This document shows positions 10,173-21,166 of a stretch of DNA of 35,649 nucleotides, piece after piece (the first letter of the stretch is position 1; every line of letters starts with the position of its first letter). Made by a program: the position numbers and the translations under genes. The DNA comes from Nemertoderma westbladi (lineage: Eukaryota; Xenacoelomorpha; Nemertodermatida; Nemertodermatidae), in contig JAUCBJ010002430.1 of assembly GCA_032718475.1 (NCBI GenBank), positions 1 through 35,649 of the forward strand. The letters are read 5' to 3'. The notes beneath the pieces were generated by a model. That model did no database searches and was not told where the DNA came from. It saw only the letters and a list, made by a program, of their open reading frames with translations.

Positions 10173-13125
10173 ACAACACATTGCATACAATGAATACAAC
10201 TCATTGCATACAATGAATACAACACATTGCATACAATGAATACAACTCATTGCATACAATGAATACAACACATTGCATACAATGAATTCAACTCATTGCA
10301 TACAATGAATACAACTCATTGCATACAATGAATACAACACATTGCATACAATGAATACAACACATTGCATACAATGAATACAACTCATTGCATACAATGA
10401 ATACAACACATTGCATACAATGAATACAACTCATTGCATACAATGAATACAACTCATTGCATACAATGAATTCAACTCATTGCATACAATGAATACAACT
10501 CATTGCATACAATGAATACAACTCATTGCATACAATAAATACAACTCATTGCATACAATGAATACAACTCATTGCATACAATGAATACAACTCATTGCAT
10601 ACAATGAATACAACACATTGCATACAATGAATACAACTCATTGCATACAATGAATACAACACATTGCATACAATGAATACAACTCATTGCATACAATGAA
10701 TACAACTCATTGCATACAATGAATACAACACATTGCATACAATGAATTCAACTCATTGCATACAATGAATACAACACATTGCATACAATGAATACAACTC
10801 ATTGCATACAATGAATACAACTCATTGCATACAATGAATACAACACATTGCATACAATGAATACAACTCATTGCATACAATGAATACAACTCATTGCATA
10901 CAATGAATACAACACATTGCATACAATGAATACAACTCATTGCATACAATGAATACAACTCATTGCATACAATGAATACAACACATTGCATACAATGAAT
11001 TCAACTCATTGCATACAATGAATACAACACATTGCATACAATGAATACAACTCATTGCATACAATGAATACAACTCATTGCATACAATGAATACAACACA
11101 TTGCATACAATGAATTCAACTCATTGCATACAATGAATACAACACATTGCATACAATGAATACAACTCATTGCATACAATGAATACAACTCATTGCATAC
11201 AATGAATACAACACATTGCATACAATGAATACAACTCATTGCATACAATGAATACAACTCATTGCATACAATGAATACAACTCATTGCATACAATAAATA
11301 CAACTCATTGCATACAATGAATACAACTCATTGCATACAATGAATACAACTCATTGCATACAATGAATACAACACATTGCATACAATGAATACAACTCAT
11401 TGCATACAATGAATACAACACATTGCATACAATGAATACAACTCATTGCATACAATGAATACAACTCATTGCATACAATGAATACAACACATTGCATACA
11501 ATGAATTCAACTCATTGCATACAATGAATACAACACATTGCATACAATGAATACAACTCATTGCATACAATGAATACAACTCATTGCATACAATGAATAC
11601 AACACATTGCATACAATGAATACAACTCATTGCATACAATGAATACAACTCATTGCATACAATGAATACAACACATTGCATACAATGAATACAACTCATT
11701 GCATACAATGAATACAACACATTGCATACAATGAATACAACTCATTGCATACAATGAATACAACTCATTGCATACAATGAATACAACACATTGCATACAA
11801 TGAATTCAACACATTGCATACAATGAATACAACACATTGCATACAATGAATACAACACATTGCATACAATGAATACAACTCATTGCATACAATGAATACA
11901 ACACATTGCATACAATGAATACAACACATTGCATACAATGAATTCAACACATTGCATACAATGAATACAACACATTGCATACAATGAATACAACTCATTG
12001 CATACAATGAATACAACACATTGCATACAATGAATTCAACACATTGCATACAATGAATACAACACATTGAATACAATGAATACAACACATTGCATACAAT
12101 GAATACAACTCATTGCATACAATGAATACAACACATTGCATACAATGAATTCAACACATTGCATACAATGAATTCAACACATTGCATACAATGAATACAA
12201 CACATTGCATACAATGAATACAACTCATTGCATACAATGAATACAACACATTGCATACAATGAATTCAACACATTGCATACAATGAATACAACACATTGC
12301 ATACAATGAATACAACTCATTGCATACAATGAATACAACACATTGCATACAATGAATTCAACACATTGCATACAATGAATACAACACATTGCATACAATG
12401 AATACAACACATTGCATACAATGAATTCAACACATTGCATACAATGAATACAACACATTGCATACAATGAATACAACTCATTGCATACAATGAATACAAC
12501 ACATTGCATACAATGAATTCAACACATTGCATACAATGAATACAACACATTGAATACAATGAATACAACACATTGCATACAATGAATACAACTCATTGCA
12601 TACAATGAATACAACACATTGCATACAATGAATTCAACACATTGCATACAATGAATTCAACACATTGCATACAATGAATACAACACATTGCATACAATGA
12701 ATACAACTCATTGCATACAATGAATACAACACATTGCATACAATGAATTCAACACATTGCATACAATGAATACAACACATTGCATACAATGAATACAACT
12801 CATTGCATACAATGAATACAACACATTGCATACAATGAATTCAACACATTGCATACAATGAATACAACACATTGCATACAATGAATACAACACATTGCAT
12901 ACAATGAATTCAACACATTGCATACAATGAATACAACACATTGCATACAATGAATACAACACATTGCATACAATGAATACAAGACATTGCATACAATGAA
13001 TACAACACATTGCATACAATGAATACAACACATTGCATACAATGAATACAACACATTGCATACAATGAATACAACTCATTGCATACAATGAATTCAACAC
13101 ATTGCATACAATGAATACAACACAT
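10173..13125. repeat. 23-bp minisatellite, about 128 copies, with higher-order repeats
   Basis: The unit is ACAACACATTGCATACAAT plus GAAT, repeated without spacers for 2.95 kb. Two main variable sites (ACAACA/ACAACT and GAATAC/GAATTC) mark monomer types. Rare variants recur at fixed distances. ACAATAAAT occurs at 10532 and 11291, 759 bp or 33 monomers apart. CATTGAATAC and a double GAATTC pattern recur 483 bp apart, or 21 monomers. Each unit holds the dyad CATTG-CATA-CAATG. Minus-strand reading frames here are products of the repeat. Confidence 0.96.
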
Positions 13126-13809
13126 TTGGCCTCTATATACTTAGTAGTACGCGTGGGATATATAATAGAATGACTTAGTTTCAGTTTCATCTATTATAGT
13201 TCTTCCACTTTCTCCTCCGCCCGACACAGGTACACAGAACTCCGTACTTAGAAAAGAATACAGTCGACATTCAGTCAAACATCATACTATAATACCTCGT
13301 AATAGTATCAGATGTACACTGAATGGAGATTGTCCACATATCCAGTACAAGGGTTTAAACATTAAGGAATTATATTATGCAACAACTGAATAGCTTCTCC
13401 AACATGTAGATGATCTATTGACGATGTACATTAGAGAACAAACACATTCAAGTACTAGTTAACTATCCATTACGTAAACTATATGTATCATACCGTCATA
13501 TATTATGGAAATACAATCTAAAGTGGGAAAGCAGTCTAAATAAATTTTCTAATTTATATAAAAAAATAAAGTACATTATTATTGCCCATTATGTCCCTGA
13601 AGTCCCGTAATATAATGTTTTATATGACACGAAATACCCCCCCCCCCCCCCAACCCATTGTTGACATGAACTATATTTATTAAGTTCAAGTAACAACGAA
13701 TTAACAAATAGGATAGATTTAATGTCTCCACTCTCCGAAGAAAACGAACCACTAATACATGCGTTCGAGTATATTACGGGATATGGGCTGCCGTCTATAA
13801 AACTCTGTT
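13126..13809. other. ADAR 3' flank and spacer
   Basis: Covers the likely 3' UTR of the ADAR-like gene and unassigned sequence. It holds a C15 tract at 13637-13651. A 74-codon minus frame starting at 13813 overlaps the ADAR stop and shows no recognisable domain. Confidence 0.5.
13676..13681 (-). terminator. Candidate poly(A) signal of the ADAR-like gene
   Basis: Reads AATAAA on the minus strand, about 130 nt after the stop codon. This is the first perfect signal I find downstream of the gene. Confidence 0.45.
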
Positions 13810-16800
13810 TCATTTAAAATCTCCGACATCTGCCGGTTTACTGATCCAAATGCCGAAACCGTTCCGTTCTAGGATCTCCCGGAAGGCCCTTTTAGCTTCG
13901 TTGTAGGAACCGACGGCTGCCTTGGCTTCGGTGTAAGTCCCACCGAGCGGGGCCTCTTCCAGTAACCGCTCCGTCTCTCTGTACATCCGGAACAACCCGG
14001 CCTTACAGCACCGGGACGACCCGGAATCCAGACGGCGTCCCTGCGTCCCGTCCACCAACTCGGGAACGATGTCCCGCTCGCTCCAGAGCAACGAGACGCT
14101 CCGAGGTTTAGCGTCCCGTTGCGACGGGGACTGGACAACCGCGCGCCCCAACCCCGGATGGTTCACCGCGTACGGGGGTCGCAACTTCTGCTCCAGCAGT
14201 CGGTCCCACGCGAATAACCGACAACACAACCCGCGGGATAGATGTCCGTGGTTGTACAGCGAACCCAGAGTTACCGAGGCGAGATAAATCGGTTCCGGTA
14301 TGAACCGACTTAGAAGGGTTCCTTGCAGCCCCAGAACGTTCCACTTACAGATCTTATCGCTACAACTCATCGTCCGTAACCGAATCCCCGTCGCTATTCC
14401 TCTCAGCGTTTGCACCGGGTTCTCCTCATTAATCGGGATGGTCCCTTCTCCATCCTCGATCTTCGTCCGTAACAATCCCTGCGTCGCCGAGTTCAACGTA
14501 GGTTCGTGTTTATCGCTGAGTAACAACGAGTCGTCCAGCCCTTCTGACTCAGTTGCCTTCCACTCCTGTTCCACCCGCGGTGCGAACAACGCCGCGTCGC
14601 CGCACGGCGCCGTGGAGATGTACAAATGTAGAGCGAGTCCTTCCCGAAGAGAGAACCTCCGACGGAGGAGGTCCTCCGAGAACACGGAATCCCCGTCGCG
14701 CGCCGCCGCCGATAACTCGGCGTAGAAGAATCGAAGTAAACAGCGACGAGCGAGGACTTCCGCATGCGAGTCGAACAACGAGCCCCCGTCGGCGGACACG
14801 CGACCGCCCGCGATGCATTTGTTCCCGGTCGCCAGGGCTACAACCTTGCCGACTCGCCGCTCCGAGTCCCATAGCACGAAGGCGGCGGAGACCAAACGGC
14901 CGCCGAGAAGGTCGGAGTGGGGAGAGGCGTGGCGGGATAACGAGTCGGAGACGAGACGAGCGATAGTGGAGGGGGAGGGGGGACTACCGGGAGCGAGGGG
15001 AGGAGTACCGGAGTGGGACCGGTTGAGGCGTTGGTCGCCCGAACGGCGAACGACCACGCCCGTGAATGTATGGTTGCCAGGGGGACCGACTGTCTGGTTT
15101 CCAGGGGGACCAACTGTCTGGTTGCCAGGGGGCCCGGTGGAGCGGTTGCCAGGGGGCCCGGTGGAGCGGTTGCCAGGGGGGCCGACTGTCTGGTTGCCAG
15201 GGGGACCAGCTATCCGGTTGCCGAACAGTCCGGACGCGGTAGAATTGAGGATACCGCCGCCACGGCCGCAGGTCAGCTGGTAACACTGGGTGGGATGCTT
15301 AGTGGGGTGGGGGGCTGGGAGGGGGGCTGGGTGGGGGACGGGGTGGGGGGAGGGGAGGGGGGCTGGGAGGGGGGCGGAGTGGGGGGTGGGGATGGGGGTT
15401 GGGAGGAGGACGTGGCGGGGGGCTGGTATGTTGCTCGGCTGGGGGGCCCCGAGGGGTGTGGGCTGGGGAGTTGGGAGGGGGGCCCCGAGAGGGGTGGGCT
15501 GGGGGGCCCCGAGAGGGGTGGGCTGGGGGGCCCCGAGAGGGGTGGGCTGGGGGGCCCCGAGAGGGGTGGGCTGGGGGGCCCCGAGGGGCGTGGGCTGGGA
15601 GGGCTCGGATTGTTTAGATAGCACCCCGACATTCACGGCCGGCCGATTTATTCTCGATTTACTAGGAGAGGCTTTTTGTCTAGAAAACGTTCGCGTTGTT
15701 GAAGGAAAACTTTGTGGTTTAAAACGCTCATTTATATATCCCGATTCAGCGGTATAATTCCGCCGCACGCCGCCGGGAGGCGATGCGTCCCGCTGCTCCG
15801 ACAGCTTCGCGGTTCCAATTTCGAACTGTCGACTAACGAACTCGTTCGATTTCGTGGTTTTATTGTACCCCCACGAGGTTCCAGCTTTGCGCTTCCCTGG
15901 GGACCCAAAGCGCTTAGTTTTAGGGGACGGGTTGACGGGTTTCCTGGGCGATTGCGGCGGCGTTGTGGGGACGTCGGGTGTGGGGTAGGACCCGGGGAGC
16001 GGAACCGAAACACTAAGCGGATCGAACGACTGGGGTTTGTTAGCTTCCTGAATGCCACTAACGGTAGTTACCGGGAGGACCGACTGACGTAAAGATGTTT
16101 GCAACGGGGCGATCTTCGATTGATGGAGAGAAAGTTCAGGAGAGGTAACTCTAGACTGCGACGGCCACGGGGAACCGAGCATCACCCTTAGCGCGCTATC
16201 GGCAGCTGCTAGTCTAGCCGCATCCACCGACGGACCGAAAGCGACGGGATAGAATCGTTTGTTATCCGTGACGACGACGCAGAAGTAAGTGTAGGGCTTC
16301 GTGTTGACGCAACTACCGTCGAAAAGTTCCCCTAAATCGAATAAATCAACATCAACACAGGAAACCCGCGCGAACTCCTTAACTAAATCAATAGCGCCGG
16401 TATCCAAGGCAACTAATAGTCCGCTTATAGAATTAAATTCTGTGTCGTTTGGACCGTGGAATAAAGTGGCCACTGGATTCTTCCAGTTGAAATCAACTGG
16501 GGATTTCTGTGATTCTACAAGATTTTCCTCCAAAGAAAGGACGTACAAAGCCGCCTTACTTGACTTAATTAAAGCTAAATTCCTACTAGAGGCTTCCATA
16601 GAGGGGAAAACTCTACTGTCGAGTCTCACGCAAATTTGATATGACATTTTAGGAGATTTAGGAGAACCTTCTGGGACGACGAAACTTAATAAATAGTCCC
16701 TTTCCTTAGATAATTCAATTATTATGTCCTTAAAATTAATCTCATTGTTAGTGAAATCGAGAGATTTTAAAGAAATCGGCTGTGGATTCAGTGGAAAGAT

Positions 16801-17625
16801 TCCTGGATTGGGACGTTCTGCTAAACATTCTGAATGATTTACAGAAACAAGGGAATCAATACAATCAATATCTTTGTTTTGTAGAGTTTCACTGGCCCTA
16901 TTGGGAACCTTACTGATGTCGTATTGTACTTCCGTATCAACGGACTTGCTATATAAATTCCTTCCGGGGACAGTTAGACTCCATAAGTGTTTATTAACCA
17001 TGAGGTAGCCCTGATACTGCAGGTTATCGAGTACGTTATTGATATCTCGCACAAATGGAAACTCAACTAAAATCCCCTCCACAGAGACACCACCGCTGCT
17101 GGCCCCAATAAAGTTAATTAAACCCAAATCGTTGTCGTCGATGTGTAAATTATTTATTGCAGGAGATAGATCCACTATTGGCTTCTTAGAGACTGTGAAA
17201 TTATTAGAATTATATTGTGTATGCCGACGGGCGCCACGTAAAGAAGGACGGATTGGAGTTGTTTTATAATTAATTCCACCGTTTGATTGCAATGTTGAGT
17301 TAGACTGTTCCACTATTAATTTCCAGGTGTCATTATCCACAGATAAGTAACTGTAAGCTTTGCCTATAATATTGTGTTCCATTAAGTGAATCATCATGGA
17401 TCGCACAGTTTTCTCTTGACATCTCGGAATTTGTCGCACGACTTCAGCCACCAGAGCGTCGCCCGTGCATTCGTGATGGTTTGTTAATAGTTTGGTTATA
17501 TTGTCGCCAATGTCTTTATCGGTGAAACAGGTGGAGCAGTTACTGTAGGGAAAAGTTGAACCAGTTGAAGTTATACTTTGGCCGGATGTCGTACTGGTAA
17601 GCGTCTCACTACCAACACTCGCCAT
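13810..17625 (-). CDS. ADAR: ADAR1-like double-stranded RNA adenosine deaminase, single exon
   Basis: Predicted 1271 residues; the family converts adenosine to inosine in dsRNA. Two winged-helix domains resembling ADAR1 Z-DNA/Z-RNA domains lie at about 36-105 and 165-217. The second keeps Asn196 and Trp215 but has Asp200 at the usual Tyr. Two dsRNA-binding domains follow (about 296-365 and 410-484); the second ends [11 protein letters not shown], close to ADAR1's third dsRBD. In both, the KKxAK lysines are mostly lost (RN-L, VD-R). Residues 485-890 are a Pro-rich linker with 8-residue repeats. The deaminase (about 905-1271) has His954, Glu956, Cys1008, Cys1088 and base-flipping Glu1060. Inositol-hexakisphosphate contacts Arg960/961, Lys1091, Trp1095, Lys1208, Tyr1231, Lys1235, Tyr1241, Lys1245, Trp1260 and Lys1263 are present; Lys1094 replaces the usual Arg. 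Start context is good (G at -3 and +4). No intron interrupts it, unlike typical ADAR genes. Catalysis is predicted, not shown. Confidence 0.93.
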   Translation of the reverse strand: MASVGSETLTSTTSGQSITSTGSTFPYSNCSTCFTDKDIGDNITKLLTNHHECTGDALVAEVVRQIPRCQEKTVRSMMIHLMEHNIIGKAYSYLSVDNDTWKLIVEQSNSTLQSNGGINYKTTPIRPSLRGARRHTQYNSNNFTVSKKPIVDLSPAINNLHIDDNDLGLINFIGASSGGVSVEGILVEFPFVRDINNVLDNLQYQGYLMVNKHLWSLTVPGRNLYSKSVDTEVQYDISKVPNRASETLQNKDIDCIDSLVSVNHSECLAERPNPGIFPLNPQPISLKSLDFTNNEINFKDIIIELSKERDYLLSFVVPEGSPKSPKMSYQICVRLDSRVFPSMEASSRNLALIKSSKAALYVLSLEENLVESQKSPVDFNWKNPVATLFHGPNDTEFNSISGLLVALDTGAIDLVKEFARVSCVDVDLFDLGELFDGSCVNTKPYTYFCVVVTDNKRFYPVAFGPSVDAARLAAADSALRVMLGSPWPSQSRVTSPELSLHQSKIAPLQTSLRQSVLPVTTVSGIQEANKPQSFDPLSVSVPLPGSYPTPDVPTTPPQSPRKPVNPSPKTKRFGSPGKRKAGTSWGYNKTTKSNEFVSRQFEIGTAKLSEQRDASPPGGVRRNYTAESGYINERFKPQSFPSTTRTFSRQKASPSKSRINRPAVNVGVLSKQSEPSQPTPLGAPQPTPLGAPQPTPLGAPQPTPLGAPQPTPLGAPLPTPQPTPLGAPQPSNIPAPRHVLLPTPIPTPHSAPLPAPLPSPHPVPHPAPLPAPHPTKHPTQCYQLTCGRGGGILNSTASGLFGNRIAGPPGNQTVGPPGNRSTGPPGNRSTGPPGNQTVGPPGNQTVGPPGNHTFTGVVVRRSGDQRLNRSHSGTPPLAPGSPPSPSTIARLVSDSLSRHASPHSDLLGGRLVSAAFVLWDSERRVGKVVALATGNKCIAGGRVSADGGSLFDSHAEVLARRCLLRFFYAELSAAARDGDSVFSEDLLRRRFSLREGLALHLYISTAPCGDAALFAPRVEQEWKATESEGLDDSLLLSDKHEPTLNSATQGLLRTKIEDGEGTIPINEENPVQTLRGIATGIRLRTMSCSDKICKWNVLGLQGTLLSRFIPEPIYLASVTLGSLYNHGHLSRGLCCRLFAWDRLLEQKLRPPYAVNHPGLGRAVVQSPSQRDAKPRSVSLLWSERDIVPELVDGTQGRRLDSGSSRCCKAGLFRMYRETERLLEEAPLGGTYTEAKAAVGSYNEAKRAFREILERNGFGIWISKPADVGDFK
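15070..15213 (-). repeat. In-frame 24-bp coding minisatellite (VGPPGNQT type)
   Basis: Residues 805-852 of the ADAR-like protein are six 8-residue repeats of GPPGN(Q/R)(T/S)(V/T). The DNA unit is 24 bp, so length changes keep the frame. Confidence 0.9.
15290..15600 (-). repeat. In-frame Pro-rich repeats (QPTPLGAP type) with G-rich template
   Basis: Residues 677-728 are 8-residue QPTPLGAP repeats from 24-bp units. They are followed at about 730-778 by irregular Pro-x repeats rich in Leu, Ala, Ser and His. The plus (template) strand is a dense run of G-tracts (GGGG every few bases), so G-quadruplex formation is possible. Confidence 0.88.
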
Positions 17626-17838
17626 AACGCAAACAAAATAATATTAACACAAGTTTGGAAATAGGTGATAGGCCTAGATGGAATGAAATAACTATTGATT
17701 TACTGAATGTAGTACTGTAGTATACATACCAGCAACATACGGTAACTAATAACTGGATAAATATTATAATAATACGGTGGCCCATAACGGCCACCGCTCC
17801 TCTCACACACAGGTCACCCACACAAACATCATTTTTGG
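17626..17838 (-). promoter_or_regulatory. ADAR-like gene 5' flank
   Basis: Immediately upstream of the ATG on the minus strand. It contains AT-rich stretches (TATTATAATATTTA near 17760-17773) and a more GC-rich block at 17778-17815. No splice acceptor with a clear pyrimidine tract is obvious just before the ATG. The transcription start cannot be placed. Confidence 0.35.
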
Positions 17839-18163
17839 TTATATAATGTGTGTGTAGGTGGCATAGTGGGTGTGTGCGTGGGGGGGGGGGTGTGTGCGTG
17901 GCATAGTGTGTGGGTGGGTGGCATAGTGTGTGTGTGGGTGGCATAGTGTGTGTGTGGGTGGCATAGTGGGTGTGTGCGTGGCATAGTGTGTGTGTGGGTG
18001 GCATAGGGGGGGGGGGGGGGGGGGGGGTAGGTGGCATAGTGTGTGTGTGCGTGGCAGTGGCATAGTGTGTGTGTAGGTGGCATAGTGAGTGTGTGCGTGG
18101 CATAGTGTGTGGGTTCGTGGCATAGTGTGTGTGTCGGTGGCATGGTGTGTGTGTGCGTGGCAT
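17839..18163. repeat. 20-bp TG-rich repeat array (GTGGCATAG-TGTGTGTG)
   Basis: About 15 units of GTGGCATAG followed by TGTGTGTG(T/C)G(T/G), period close to 20 bp. It is interrupted by a G11 tract (17880-17890) and a G22 tract (18006-18027). All the overlapping minus-strand frames rich in HTHTMPPTHT are products of the repeat. Confidence 0.92.
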
Positions 18164-18165
18164 AT

Positions 18166-18241
18166 GTCCCAGTGTCTGAGTGGATACAGCGCCTGACTGC
18201 TTTCAAAATAGTGTTTGCGGCACAGGTTCAAATCCGACTTA
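18166..18241 (+). mobile_element. tRNA-derived SINE head (Leu/Ser-like)
   Basis: Contains a box A-like GTCTGAGTGGATACAGC and, about 47 bp on, a box B-like GGTTCAAATCC. Together these form an internal RNA polymerase III promoter. GAGTGG-x-ACAGCGCC-GACT resembles Leu/Ser tRNAs, and the long gap before box B fits a long variable arm. The acceptor and anticodon stems do not pair well, so this is a SINE head or tRNA relic rather than a working tRNA. The body probably extends to about 18440, but I do not recognise it. Confidence 0.55.
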
Positions 18242-20459
18242 AGGCTGTAGAAATTTCGCACCGTGGTGTTACTTGGCGATGGACTGATTCAATCAGCAGA
18301 GTCTCTCCAATCCAATCTAATGATGTGACCAGACCAGAATGTGGAAGCTTACTCCAAAGTAGGTGGTACAAGAGCTTTGTAGAGGCTGATGAAGATGTCC
18401 CCATCAGGATCAGCCCATCTAGATGCTTAAATGATCGGTGAATTTATCCAAGAGTTCGGTTGGATTTTTCACAATCGTTGCAATATGGTGGCCGAATGAA
18501 TGTCGTTCTGGAATGTTATAATGATATTGATATACCTGTATACCGTACGTGTACCGTACACCGTATACTGGCAACTTGTATATCTCTCATTCTACACCTC
18601 AAGTTGCAAGTACAGAAGTATCGTCGCCATCGCGTTGATCTCATCCAGGTCTATCGGTCTGTCGGGTCTTGAGTCGGTAGACCATCAATTTACTCTCTCC
18701 TCCAGCACAACTTCAGAACTTGGGCAAATCCTTAAAACTTCAGAAATCACGTGCAAGATTACTCCAACGAACTCAACCTTCTGCTGACCTTCCACTCCCG
18801 GGTCATTGATCCTGACTGCCTGTACCATGCAGCCATGATGCATGAAATGCATTTACTGATGGAGTATGGAGTAGTGAAGTGACATAGGCCTAACTTAATT
18901 AAATTAAATACACTCAAATCCAGGCAGGCAGGCTAAATACTGAAATACTCACAATACTGCTATTTCAATTTCAATTTCAAGTTTATTCATCGGGCAGAGC
19001 CCATAAAACATACTGTACAGATTATTACTACCAAATTTAACAGCATAGCACAATTAATACCTAAATGCAAAAGGATACATTGAATACTATGTAGAATACT
19101 AAATTAAATCGATATCCAAGGTACCGCATTTGCAATTTGAAAGCACAATATTATACAAAAAAAAACAAAAAGAAGATACACTCAGGCACTGCCCAACCAA
19201 TACCGAAAGAATAGCAATTCCCATTACTGAATTCAAAATATTAAATATTAAAATTGAGTACCGGTAGCTCAGGCAGTCAGGTGTGATGTATTCAAAAAAA
19301 AAAATAAGATATACATTGAATTAATTCATATTATATAATATTTGCAAGGATTTGAAATATGAGAAGGTCACGATAATGTGGGGGCAAGCCATGAAGTGGG
19401 GGGTGAGCATTACAGAAGCTAGAAGCAGCACATCCCATCGATCAGTGAGAGATGAGTAACCTAAGTTTGCACAAGCTACAAGGATTGGATTGCAGGAAAT
19501 TGCGACGCGATTACGCAACGAGAATGCCAGTACCCGGCTGACAGCTTTGAAGTTGTTAACACGGTCTGACGGCAGGACGGTGGCAGACAAATATTGTGTC
19601 AGCGTCGTCGCAACGCCTATACCCAAATAGATGTCTGAATGCAGAGTTGTACGCCACCTTAACGGTTAACGCTGTAACGGCTATAAACATTTAACCTTTA
19701 AATTTACTCCATCGTGGCTGCGTGGTGGAACCTCAAACCGAATGCGACCATACCATAATGCATAATATGTCCATAATCCAGTAATCTGTCCAAGTGTCCA
19801 TCTACAATCTATAGCGGTAACTCATCATTGTTTTATCATATTTTAACATTTGATCGCTTGGATATTTATCGCCTGGCCATCTATTAACATTCAGACATTG
19901 CTTTACCTGTTTACTCGGCTATCTGACTACCAGACACCAGACTATAGGCCTACACTGATAAAGCTTACAAGAAAGTTATAGGTCCGCAGTTCTCTAGTCT
20001 GCCACTAGAGGGCGAAATGTCTGAAAGCAAAAACCTTACACTTACTGGTGATGGTAGCCTTCCCCATATCCCTACTGCCCTGCCCTATGCTATGCCTATA
20101 GCAGTATAGCCTAGCATTTAAGATAGTACCGGTACAGCAGTAGGCAGTAGCAGAGTAGGCCTAGTCTCATACCTTACAGCAGAGTCCAAAGGATAATGAT
20201 AATCTGATAATCACATCGGCATTTACATACTACCAGTACTGCAGTAGGAGTAACGTGTTTCTGGGCCTCCACCTGTACTGTACCGATACCGGCGCTGTAG
20301 GTAGTTGTACATGTACAGGGGTGCTGGTCACAGGGAAGCCTACTAAGCGTAGTTATGGCATTGGACATTATTATAAGAAGAAATAAATTAATACGGTAAG
20401 GTTTATAATAATAATAATCAAGTTTATTGTTCTATTATAATTACTGTATTATTATAGAT
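18242..20459. other. Unassigned intergenic stretch
   Basis: No gene is supported. It contains TTTCAATTTCAAGTTTATT (near 18965), a word like those at retroposon ends. At 19990-20030 a TCTGCCACTAGAGGGCGAAA block resembles one half of the 146-bp repeats in reverse orientation. It also contains several TAGGCCTA words. A 101-codon minus frame at 19321-19626 is unrecognised. Confidence 0.5.
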
Positions 20460-20489
20460 ATACAGTGAGAGTATTTGAGTAACGTATTA

Positions 20490-20680
20490 GATTATAGTAA
20501 AACAGTCCTAAACGTATGTTTTTCAAAAATGTTGATCAGTTGTTTAAAACAATCGTGACGTTATGAACGTTAAAGAATTTATATTTAAATTGTAATATAC
20601 TGTATATTTCACTATTTCAAATTTGGAATAAAATATTTCATTGCGAAATTTATCTATCTAATAACTATTTACGTACATGT
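20490..20680 (+). repeat. Left arm of a long-range inverted repeat, split by the LINE
   Basis: The reverse complement of about 26850-27050 matches this stretch, with shared blocks such as AAAAATGTTGATC, GACGTTATGAACGTTAAA, TCAAATTTGGAATAAAA and TTTCATTGCGAAATTTAT. The match resumes on the far side of the LINE at about 24445-24480 (CATGT and TTTTAGTAAT-C-GTAAC). The inverse copy therefore shows the unoccupied insertion site. Confidence 0.8.
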
Positions 20681-21166
20681 TGGTCAGGTCAGGTATTCTA
20701 GGTCATTGATCAAGAAAACTTGCCACCTCCATGCAGCATAAAGGAGGTGCCACCTGTAGCTGCATAGACCCTCTTACTAGGGCAAATCTGGTCCTGTAAC
20801 TAGGACCCCCTTCGTTCTGGGATAAGGACGCCCTTGGTCCTGGATTAAGGACCCATATACTTGGCTGCAGGGGTATATGGCCTGACCAGGCAGATGGTGA
20901 TCTACCAATGGCTGGTTAGGAGTAGAGTGTTCTCATGTCCACTCTGAGGGCACTTCACTGCGACCTGCACCTGGCAGCAAGGGTACAGGGCATGACCCAG
21001 CAGATGAGCTGCAACAGCCAATGGTGGGTCATGTACGCCAGAGTAGATATGGGTGATGGGCCTCATATCTGACTCCATTGCGACACCCACCCTGTGGAAT
21101 GGCAAACCAGGGTGTGGTATTTGCCCCGAGAGCTGACTCGGCAAAAAGCACCCCCCAACCCCCACT
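20681..21166 (+). promoter_or_regulatory. LINE 5' UTR
   Basis: More GC-rich than the surroundings, without stop-free frames joining the ORF. Internal promoters are usual here in LINEs, but I see no specific box. The last part (21061-21146) recurs inverted at 3211-3295. Confidence 0.6.

Noticed and set aside
10707-13190. Many Cys-rich minus-strand frames (MQCVVFIVCNELYSLYA type)
   Set aside because: A 23-bp unit rotates through all three frames, so any long array lacking stops shows these frames. No start, domain or flanking gene signal.
13589-13813. A 74-codon minus frame starting just after the ADAR stop (TAA-ATG)
   Set aside because: No recognisable domain, it crosses a C15 tract, and translational coupling is not expected in animals.
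13869-15757. Numerous long frames on both strands across the ADAR 3' half
   Set aside because: GC-rich DNA has few stops. These are shadows of the deaminase frame, which alone shows conserved motifs.
18166-18241. A functional tRNA gene
   Set aside because: Box B is present, but acceptor and anticodon stems do not pair well and no terminator T-run follows.
17609-18261. His/Thr/Pro-rich minus-strand frames upstream of ADAR
   Set aside because: They are translations of the 20-bp TG-rich array. Three frames give the same type of peptide.
19321-19626. A 101-codon minus frame
   Set aside because: Unrecognised, no regulatory or splice signals seen. The GC content is higher than its surroundings, so it may be transposon debris, but this cannot be supported.
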